From: UKL13-2 sp040006575
Lineage (GTDB): Bacteria > Pseudomonadota > Gammaproteobacteria > Burkholderiales > Usitatibacteraceae
Reading direction: 5' to 3'
Assembly: GCA_040006575.1 (NCBI GenBank)
Contig: JBDTWS010000173.1
Location: 1-7,562 of the forward strand
DNA length: 7,562 nt
Shown: in pieces, positions 1 through 4,875 of the stretch
How positions within the stretch are numbered: the stretch's first letter is position 1
Layout of the letters: the number at the start of each line of letters is the position of its first letter
Notes under the pieces: model-generated
The model's input: only the letters and a program-made list of their open reading frames with translations
What the model was told of the DNA's origin: nothing
Databases searched by the model: none
Program-made: the position numbers and the translations under genes

Positions 1-1251
1 CGCGTGGTGAAGGGCGTTTCCGGGCTGCTGGATTTCTACAAGGATATCGGTGGGAAACGTGCCGGCCTGCCATTCGATATCGACGGCGTGGTCTACAAGG
101 TGAACCGTTTCGCGCAACAGCAGGCGCTGGGCTTTGTGTCGCGCGCGCCGCGCTTTGCCATCGCGCATAAATTCCCGGCCGAAGAGGCGACCACGGTGTT
201 GCTGGGCATCGACGTGCAAGTGGGCCGCACCGGCGCGATCACGCCGGTGGCGCGCCTGCAGCCGGTGTTTGTCGGCGGCACCACGGTATCCAACGCGACA
301 CTGCATAACGAAGAAGAATTGCGTCGCAAGGATTTAAAGATCGGCGACACCGTCATCGTCCGCCGTGCGGGCGATGTGATTCCCGAGGTGGCCGCGGTGA
401 TCTATGCAAAGCGGCCTGCCGACGCCAAAGAGTTTGTCATGCCCACGCATTGCCCCGAGTGCAACTCGGCCATCATCAAGCTTGAGGGCGAAGCCATTGC
501 GCGCTGTACGGGCGGCCTGTTCTGTCCCGCGCAACGCAAGCAGGCGCTGCTGCACTACGCGCAACGGCGTGCCGTCGATATCGAGGGCCTGGGCGACAAG
601 CTGGTCGATCAACTGGTTGAGGCCGATGTCGTGCACACGCCGGCTGACCTGTACCGGCTCGGTGTCGCGTCGCTCGCGAACCTCGAGCGCATGGCCGAAA
701 AGTCGGCGACCAATCTTGTCGCCGCGATTGATAAAAGCAAACACACGACGCTGGCAAAATTCCTGTTCGGCCTCGGCATCCGCCATGTGGGTGAATCGAC
801 CGCCAAGGACCTCGCAAAACATTTTGGCCAGATCGATCCCATCATGGACGCGAGTGTTGAGGAATTACTCGAGGTGAACGACGTCGGCCCCATCGTGGCG
901 CAAAGCATCCGCCGCTTTTTCGATGAGGCGCACAACCGCGAGGTGGTCGAGCAGCTTCGCGCCTGTGGTGTGGAATGGCCGGTATCAGCGCCTGTCACGC
1001 GGGTAGCTCCCAGCGGTGTGTTTGCCGGCAAGACGGTGGTACTGACAGGCACCTTGTCGGCCATGTCGCGTGACGAGGCCAAGGACAAGCTGGAAGCGGC
1101 CGGTGCCAAGGTGTCCGGCAGCGTCTCCAAAAAAACCGACTTTGTTGTGGCCGGACTGGAAGCGGGTAGTAAACTCGACAAGGCGCAGGAACTGGGTGTG
1201 GCTGTACTCGATGAAGCGCAATTTCTCTCGATGCTTTCGACAAAATCATAA
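1..1251 (+). CDS. ligA: NAD-dependent DNA ligase LigA, C-terminal part (5' end outside window)
   Basis: This enzyme seals nicks in duplex DNA during replication and repair, using NAD+ to adenylate itself. The open frame runs back to base 1, so the gene is cut by the window. About 416 residues are visible; E. coli LigA has 671, so the N-terminal Ia domain and the KxDG adenylation lysine are missing. Residue numbers here count from the GTG at position 4. The end of the nucleotidyltransferase domain shows DGVVYKVN (27-34) and HKFPAEEA (55-62), which match conserved motifs IV and V with their lysines. The OB fold follows, with VGRTGAITPVARL (73-85) and RRAGDVIPEV (120-129). A four-cysteine zinc finger uses C150, C153, C168 and C174. 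Helix-hairpin-helix repeats include DIEGLGDKLVDQL and LFGLGIRHVGES. A BRCT domain occupies about 338-411 (AGKTVVLTGTLS, SVSKKTDFVVAG). No break is seen in the visible part. The stop is TAA at 1249-1251, 9 bases before galU, which suggests co-transcription. Confidence 0.97.
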   Translation, partial: RVVKGVSGLLDFYKDIGGKRAGLPFDIDGVVYKVNRFAQQQALGFVSRAPRFAIAHKFPAEEATTVLLGIDVQVGRTGAITPVARLQPVFVGGTTVSNATLHNEEELRRKDLKIGDTVIVRRAGDVIPEVAAVIYAKRPADAKEFVMPTHCPECNSAIIKLEGEAIARCTGGLFCPAQRKQALLHYAQRRAVDIEGLGDKLVDQLVEADVVHTPADLYRLGVASLANLERMAEKSATNLVAAIDKSKHTTLAKFLFGLGIRHVGESTAKDLAKHFGQIDPIMDASVEELLEVNDVGPIVAQSIRRFFDEAHNREVVEQLRACGVEWPVSAPVTRVAPSGVFAGKTVVLTGTLSAMSRDEAKDKLEAAGAKVSGSVSKKTDFVVAGLEAGSKLDKAQELGVAVLDEAQFLSMLSTKS

Positions 1252-1260
1252 AGAAACGAA

Positions 1261-2163
1261 ATGAAAAAACCTCCGCGCATCACCAAAGCCGTCTTTCCCG
1301 TCGCCGGTCTCGGCACGCGATTCTTGCCGGCCACCAAGGCCAGCCCGAAAGAGATGCTGCCGGTCGTGGACAAGCCGTTGATCCAGTACGCGGTCGAAGA
1401 GGCGGCAGCGGCCGGGATTACCGAGATGATTTTTGTGACGGGCCGCGGCAAGCGCACCATCGAGGATCATTTTGATAAAGCTTACGAACTGGAAAGCGAG
1501 CTGCAGGAAAAGGGCAAGCACAAGCTCCTGCAGGAAGTGCGCGAGATGCTACCGGCCGGTGTGCAGTACGTGTACGTACGCCAGCCCGAGGCGCTGGGCC
1601 TGGGCCATGCAGTACTGTGCGCGCAGCAGCTGGTGGGTGACGAAGCATTCGCCGTCATCCTGGCCGACGATTTGATCGACGCCGGTGATGGTGTCGATCC
1701 GGTGATGAAGCAGATGGTGGACCAGTACGAGAAGTACCAGTACTCGGTGCTGGGCGTGCTGAATGTGGAGCGGCGCGAGACGTCGTCCTACGGCATCGTC
1801 GCTTCGTCGCCCATTTCCAAGAAAGCCGGTGAACGTGTTTCGAAGATGTCGGCCATTGTGGAAAAACCGAAACCGGAAAATGCGCCTTCAACCCTGAGCG
1901 TAGTGGGTCGCTACATTCTGACGCCGCGCATTTTCGATCACCTGGAGCGCGTCGAGCGCGGGGTGGGCAGGGAAATACAGTTGACCGATGCTATTGCGGC
2001 GCTGCTGGCCGAAGAAGCCGTATACGCCTATGAGTTCGAAGGGACTCGCTACGATTGCGGCTCTAAGCTGGGCTACCTCAAGGCCAGCGTTGCGCTGGGA
2101 GTGAAGCACAAGGAAGTCGGCAAGGCGTTTAGTGAATACCTGGCTGCGCGTGACAAGAAATAG
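1261..2163 (+). CDS. galU: UTP--glucose-1-phosphate uridylyltransferase (UDP-glucose pyrophosphorylase)
   Basis: This cytoplasmic enzyme makes UDP-glucose and pyrophosphate from UTP and glucose-1-phosphate. UDP-glucose feeds lipopolysaccharide, exopolysaccharide and trehalose or glycan synthesis. The protein is 300 residues, the usual length for bacterial GalU (about 290-300). The nucleotide-binding signature is near the N terminus: PVAGLGTRFLPATKASPKEM at residues 13-32, then LPVVDKPLIQY. Further family motifs are RQPEALGLGHAVLCA (107-121), the metal/sugar-phosphate acidic pair in LADDLID (134-140), the EKP segment (201-203), GREIQLTDAI (236-245) and GTRYDCGSKLGYLKA (261-275). The ATG lies 9 bases after the ligA stop. 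Only a weak purine-rich ribosome site (AAAGAAA, 1250-1256) precedes it, overlapping that stop, which fits translation coupled to ligA. The next gene is 66 bases downstream. Nothing in the protein looks truncated or unusual. Confidence 0.97.
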   Translation: MKKPPRITKAVFPVAGLGTRFLPATKASPKEMLPVVDKPLIQYAVEEAAAAGITEMIFVTGRGKRTIEDHFDKAYELESELQEKGKHKLLQEVREMLPAGVQYVYVRQPEALGLGHAVLCAQQLVGDEAFAVILADDLIDAGDGVDPVMKQMVDQYEKYQYSVLGVLNVERRETSSYGIVASSPISKKAGERVSKMSAIVEKPKPENAPSTLSVVGRYILTPRIFDHLERVERGVGREIQLTDAIAALLAEEAVYAYEFEGTRYDCGSKLGYLKASVALGVKHKEVGKAFSEYLAARDKK

Positions 2164-2164
2164 C

Positions 2165-2212
2165 CGGTACATGGGCATAGCTCGTACCGAAAAAAATCAC
2201 ATTCATTTTTTT
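2165..2212. repeat. Short inverted repeats in the galU-hpt spacer
   Basis: Two adjacent dyads lie just after the galU stop. CGGTAC (2165-2170) and GTACCG (2184-2189) can form a 6-bp stem with a 13-base loop. Immediately after, seven A (2190-2196) and seven T (2206-2212) are perfectly complementary across a 9-base loop. The T tract sits at the foot of the weak A/T stem rather than after the GC stem, so this is not a standard intrinsic terminator. It could attenuate galU read-through or shape the 5' leader of hpt, but the sequence alone does not decide. Confidence 0.35.
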
Positions 2213-2216
2213 GATT

Positions 2217-2221
2217 GAAAG
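2217..2221 (+). promoter_or_regulatory. Ribosome binding site choosing the hpt start
   Basis: GAAAG lies 8 bases before the ATG at 2230. A TTG at 2215 is in frame but would overlap this site and has no Shine-Dalgarno-like sequence at useful spacing, so the ATG at 2230 is preferred. Confidence 0.55.
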
Positions 2222-2229
2222 CCCCTCTC

Positions 2230-2787
2230 ATGAATTTCAATGACGCTCACCAGCTGCTCGCGGATTCCGAAGTGTTGTTCACGGCGGAAGAGGTCAACGC
2301 AGCAACCACCAAAGTGGCGAACGAACTCAATCGCGATTATGTCGACCGGCATCCACTGGTACTGGGCGTGATGGGTGGCGCGGTGGTTTTCTGCGGACAG
2401 ATCCTGCCGCAGCTCACCATACCGATCGATTTCGATATCGTGCAGGCCTCGCGCTATGGCGAGAAAACGGTGGGCACGCATTTGAGCTGGCGTGTCACGC
2501 CGCGCGATAACGTGAAAGGGCGCCACGTTATTTTGCTGGACGATATTCTCGACGAGGGCATCACGCTGGCGGCGATTGTTGAGTTGCTGAAAAGCCAGGG
2601 TGCGGCGAGCGTGGAATGTGCCGTGTTCTGCGTGAAGGACTATGGCGAAGAGATCAACAGCAAAAAGCCGTTGAAGGCGAAATACGTTGGCCTGACTGTG
2701 CCGAACCGCTTCATCTATGGCTATGGCATGGACGTCTCTGGTGCGTGGAGAAACCTGCCCGCCATTTACGCCAAAAAAGGAAACTGA
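2230..2787 (+). CDS. hpt: Hypoxanthine/guanine phosphoribosyltransferase family protein
   Basis: This is a type I phosphoribosyltransferase predicted to convert hypoxanthine (and possibly guanine) plus PRPP to IMP or GMP in the cytoplasm. The protein is 185 residues from the ATG, the normal size for bacterial HPRT. The PRPP-binding motif is VILLDDILDEGITL at 100-113. The family usually reads [ED]DI[ILV]D[ST]GxT, so E109 replaces the usual Ser/Thr. Loop I reads VMGGAV (47-52), where LKGS is typical. RYG at 75-77 fits the flexible-loop region. The base-binding end, YVGLTVPNRFIYGYGMD (152-168) and AWRNLPAIY (172-180), keeps the aromatic residue, the D after GYG and the RNLP block. The stop lies 4 bases before the phosphorylase gene, and its last codons contain that gene's ribosome site, so the two are probably translationally coupled. 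Hypoxanthine released by the neighbour is the natural substrate. Family assignment is secure; exact base preference is inferred. Confidence 0.9.
   Translation: MNFNDAHQLLADSEVLFTAEEVNAATTKVANELNRDYVDRHPLVLGVMGGAVVFCGQILPQLTIPIDFDIVQASRYGEKTVGTHLSWRVTPRDNVKGRHVILLDDILDEGITLAAIVELLKSQGAASVECAVFCVKDYGEEINSKKPLKAKYVGLTVPNRFIYGYGMDVSGAWRNLPAIYAKKGN
2777..2781 (+). promoter_or_regulatory. Ribosome binding site for the phosphorylase, inside the 3' end of hpt
   Basis: AAGGA lies 10 bases before the ATG at 2792 and is embedded in the last lysine-glycine codons of hpt. It supports the start at 2792 over an in-frame upstream start at 2717, which would add 25 residues read through hpt before the family's N-terminal IIGGTG motif. 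Confidence 0.7.
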
Positions 2788-2791
2788 GCGC

Positions 2792-3562
2792 ATGCTCGCC
2801 ATCATCGGTGGCACCGGTCTTACCAACCTGGCCAACCTGGAGATCAGCCGCCGAGAAGTGGTGCGCACGCCGTATGGCGAGCCGTCCGGGCACCTGACGT
2901 TTGGACATATTGGTTCGGCGGAAATGGTTTTCCTGGCACGCCACGGTTATGCGCATACGCTGCCGCCGCACCAGGTCAATTACCGCGCCAACATCTGGGC
3001 ATTGCGCAATGCAGGCGTGACGAGAATTCTTGCGATCAATGCGGTCGGCGGAATTTCGGCAGAGATGGGCCCGGGTGCGTTGGCTGTGCCGGACCAGATC
3101 ATTGATTACACGCGCGATCGCAAGCACACCTTTTACGAGGGTGAAGAGCCGGTGACGCATGTCGATTTCACGTTTCCGTTTTGCGCGCGCGGACGCCAGT
3201 TACTGTTGAGCGCGGCAAAGGCGGCGGGCTTCCCTGTATTGGAATCGGGCACGGTCGGCGTCATGCAGGGGCCGCGACTTGAAACGCGCGCCGAAATCAT
3301 CAAGCTGGATCGCGATGGCTGCAGCATTGTCGGCATGACCACCATGCCTGAGGCGGTGCTGGCGCGCGAAAAGAAAATCTCCTACGCCGCGCTGGCGCTG
3401 TCGATCAACCACGCCGCGGGACTGGCCTCATCGGCGACGGGTATCAAGCTGGCCGACGCCGACACCGTCATGGCCGCAGGCATGGACAAGGTCCGCGTGA
3501 TCCTGGCCAGGGCCGTCGAGATGCACGCGGGCCTGCCCGACAGCGAAAAAGGGCTTGCCTGA
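2792..3562 (+). CDS. S-methyl-5'-thioinosine phosphorylase-like purine nucleoside phosphorylase (MTAP/MTIP family)
   Basis: This enzyme is predicted to split a purine nucleoside with phosphate. The favoured substrate is 5'-methylthioinosine, giving hypoxanthine and 5-methylthioribose-1-phosphate. The 256-residue protein belongs to the trimeric PNP/MTAP family (PNP_UDP_1 fold). It opens with IIGGTGL (4-10), whose T8 fits the phosphate-binding site. RHGYAHTLPPHQVNYRANIW (50-69) is the family core, followed by NAVGGI (83-88), MQGPRLETRAE (158-168) and GMTTMPEAVLARE (181-193). In the purine-recognition segment ALSINHAAG (202-210), an asparagine and an alanine stand where human MTAP has the two aspartates of TDYD that bind 6-amino purines. 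This points to 6-oxopurine nucleosides (methylthioinosine or inosine). That alignment is by eye. An MTIP of this type is known from Pseudomonas aeruginosa. The gene starts 4 bases after hpt and its TGA overlaps the deformylase ATG. Family confidence is high; the MTIP subtype is inferred. Confidence 0.88.
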   Translation: MLAIIGGTGLTNLANLEISRREVVRTPYGEPSGHLTFGHIGSAEMVFLARHGYAHTLPPHQVNYRANIWALRNAGVTRILAINAVGGISAEMGPGALAVPDQIIDYTRDRKHTFYEGEEPVTHVDFTFPFCARGRQLLLSAAKAAGFPVLESGTVGVMQGPRLETRAEIIKLDRDGCSIVGMTTMPEAVLAREKKISYAALALSINHAAGLASSATGIKLADADTVMAAGMDKVRVILARAVEMHAGLPDSEKGLA

Positions 3563-4104
3563 TGGCTGCACGTCCCATCGTAAAGATGGGCACGCCCAGC
3601 CTGTTCGAGAAATCCGCGCCATGGCCTGCCGACAAATTCAATTCGCCGCAACTGCATGCGTTACTGGCGGACATGAAAGACAGCATGATCGCCGCCAATG
3701 GCGCAGGACTCGCTGCGCCACAGATCGGTGAAAACGTGCGCGTGGTGATTTTCGAGGTGAACAACAATTCGCGCTATCCCGATCGCGAACCGATTCCGTT
3801 CACGGTGTTGATCAATCCTGAATTGACGCCCGTGACTACTGAACAGGTTGATGACTGGGAAGGCTGCCTGTCGGTGCCCGGCATGCGGGGGCTGGTGCCG
3901 CGTTATCCGACATTGCGTTACACCGGATTCGACGAGCAGGGCAATCGCATCGACCGCACGGTGGATGGATTTCATGCGCGGGTGGTGCAGCATGAAGTCG
4001 ATCATCTCGATGGCGTGCTGTATCCGATGCGCATCAAGGACATGACCAAGTTTGGATATACGGAAATCCTGTTTCCCGAACTCGCGGGCGCGGACGACGA
4101 TTAG
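3562..4104 (+). CDS. def: Peptide deformylase (secondary-type paralogue)
   Basis: This metalloenzyme removes the formyl group from N-formylmethionine of nascent proteins at the ribosome. The protein is 180 residues, slightly longer than E. coli Def (169). All three catalytic motifs are intact: GAGLAAPQIG (47-56), EGCLSVPG (100-107, metal ligand C102) and QHEVDHLDG (143-151, ligands H144 and H148, catalytic E145). The insert NNNSRYPDREPIPFT (67-81) and the ending LYPMRIKDMTKFGYTEILFPEL resemble the second deformylase of pseudomonads and related bacteria more than the fmt-linked Def. No fmt gene lies beside it. The ATG shares its A with the TGA of the phosphorylase gene, and AAGGG (3549-3553) lies 8 bases upstream, so translation is probably coupled. 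The tail GADDD is acidic. Function is secure; paralogue status is inferred from sequence feel and context. Confidence 0.95.
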   Translation: MAARPIVKMGTPSLFEKSAPWPADKFNSPQLHALLADMKDSMIAANGAGLAAPQIGENVRVVIFEVNNNSRYPDREPIPFTVLINPELTPVTTEQVDDWEGCLSVPGMRGLVPRYPTLRYTGFDEQGNRIDRTVDGFHARVVQHEVDHLDGVLYPMRIKDMTKFGYTEILFPELAGADDD

Positions 4105-4190
4105 GCAGCCATAAATTCAAGCACGCTGTTTATTTACGACGCAGCGCATCAACGAAGCGAAGCAGCAATGCAATGCAGGAAATATCTGAA

Positions 4191-4196
4191 AGGGAA
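4191..4196 (+). promoter_or_regulatory. Strong ribosome binding site for the small membrane protein gene
   Basis: AGGGAA lies 6 bases before the ATG at 4203. It selects this start over in-frame ATG 4173, which would place the site inside the coding region and add ten residues (MQEISERETT) with no ribosome site of their own. Confidence 0.75.
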
Positions 4197-4202
4197 ACGA
4201 CG

Positions 4203-4589
4203 ATGGCCGAAATTATTGATGTGGCACCCGCAGGCGAGCGCGATGTCTCCGGATCGATGACCGTAACGCATGTGCTCTATGCACTGCATGCGCTGGCGCC
4301 GTTCACGCTGTGGACACTGGCGATCGTCGCGATGATCATCGGCGCAATAAAGCGCGACGACGTTCGCGGCACCTGGCTCGACACGCACTACTCATGGCTG
4401 TCCCGCACGTTCTGGTGGGGCATCCTGGCCGCGATTATTGCGTGGCTGATTTTCTGGGTGCTGGGCGTACTGACACTCGGCATTGGCATGCTGATTCTCT
4501 GGGTATTGCCGGTGGGTGTGCTGGTCTGGTACCTGTATCGGGTGATCAAAGGGTGGTTGAGGTTGAATGATTTGAAGCCGGTGGAGTGA
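4203..4589 (+). CDS. Small three-helix inner-membrane protein, DUF4870-like
   Basis: I do not know the function of this 128-residue protein. A short polar N terminus (residues 1-20) is followed by a hydrophobic segment at about 22-49 (HALAPFTLWTLAIVAMIIGAI). Next comes a charged loop at 50-68 (KRDDVRGTWLDTHYSWLSR), then two closely spaced helices at about 70-90 and 91-113, rich in Trp, Ile and Leu. The C-terminal tail is charged (KGWLRLNDLKPVE). The arrangement, with a KRDDVRGTWLxxH loop after helix one, resembles uncharacterised DUF4870-type proteins found widely in betaproteobacteria, judged from memory. No signal peptidase site, enzyme motif or metal site is visible. The gene has its own strong ribosome site and sits 98 bases after def. 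It is followed by an intrinsic terminator and faces glnD. It may be its own transcription unit or the tail of the def operon. That it is a real gene is well supported; its role is open. Confidence 0.85.
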   Translation: MAEIIDVAPAGERDVSGSMTVTHVLYALHALAPFTLWTLAIVAMIIGAIKRDDVRGTWLDTHYSWLSRTFWWGILAAIIAWLIFWVLGVLTLGIGMLILWVLPVGVLVWYLYRVIKGWLRLNDLKPVE

Positions 4590-4617
4590 GCGCCTGCGCT
4601 TATGCACGCTAACTAGT

Positions 4618-4649
4618 AAAGGCGGTGCAATGCCGCCTTTGTTGTCTTT
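4618..4649 (+). terminator. Intrinsic terminator after the membrane protein gene
   Basis: AAAGGCGG (4618-4625) pairs perfectly with CCGCCTTT (4633-4640) across a 7-base loop. A T-rich run, GTTGTCTTT, follows (4641-4649). It lies 29 bases after the stop at 4589. On the other strand the stem is followed by only three T, so it is a weak candidate for glnD, whose end is over 200 bases away. Confidence 0.85.
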
Positions 4650-4709
4650 GACATTTCGGTGTGTGGATTGGGGGATGGCGACTGGTTACGCCTATCCAGC
4701 CCATCAGTA

Positions 4710-4735
4710 CCCTTCGACAAGCTCAGGGCGAACGG
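4710..4735. repeat. Palindromic intergenic repeat, short form
   Basis: This 26-base element begins CCCTTCGACAAG and ends CTCAGGGCGAACGG. CCCT (4710-4713) can pair with AGGG (4725-4728). Alternatively CCCTTCG can pair with CGAACGG with one mismatch. Read on the minus strand it is the familiar form beginning CCGTTCGCCCTGAGC and ending GTCGAAGGG, seen between genes in many proteobacteria (REP-like). It shares its first 8 and last 13 bases with the longer copy at 4795. Confidence 0.8.
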
Positions 4736-4794
4736 AGAAATGTTGAGGCAGACGCTATTGTGTGACGCAACGCTCTGCTATCAGTCCACCAATG

Positions 4795-4852
4795 CCCTTC
4801 GAAACGCGAAGCGTACCCTGTCCTGAACGTATCGAAGATTCAGGGCGAACGG
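4795..4852. repeat. Palindromic intergenic repeat, long composite form
   Basis: This 58-base element has the same outer ends as the copy at 4710 (CCCTTCGA at 4795-4802, TCAGGGCGAACGG at 4840-4852) but a longer middle. The middle contains nested dyads: CTTCG (4797-4801) with CGAAG (4807-4811), CCCTG (4816-4820) with CAGGG (4841-4845), and CCTGAA (4822-4827) with TTCAGG (4839-4844). It ends 23 bases before the glnD stop codon on the minus strand. It may fold in the 3' end of glnD mRNA and protect or terminate it, though no T run follows. Confidence 0.8.
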
Positions 4853-4875
4853 TGATATTCAGGTAAACAAAAACG

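Noticed and set aside
1129..1135. Run of seven A in ligA as a possible programmed frameshift site
   Set aside because: The run encodes the conserved KK of the BRCT domain, the phase is wrong for a classical -1 slippery heptamer, and the protein continues normally.
609..1460. 283-codon open frame on the minus strand across ligA and galU
   Set aside because: It lies opposite two clearly conserved genes, its product is Ser/Ala/Arg-rich with no recognisable motif, and long antisense frames are expected in GC-rich coding DNA.
1501..1536. Direct repeat CTGCAGGAA (1501-1509 and 1528-1536) in galU
   Set aside because: It is in frame and simply encodes LQE twice in an amphipathic segment, so it is best explained by coding sequence.
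2203..2868. 221-codon minus-strand frame opposite hpt
   Set aside because: It is a shadow of hpt and the phosphorylase start, with no ribosome site or domain. The plus-strand genes explain the region fully.
4146..4180. Short tandem repeats (CGAAGCGAAG, GCAATGCAATG) before the membrane protein gene
   Set aside because: Only two imperfect units each, too short to distinguish from chance.
4740..4826. 28-codon plus-strand frame starting ATG at 4740
   Set aside because: It reads through the intergenic repeat, lacks a ribosome site and has no conserved-looking sequence.
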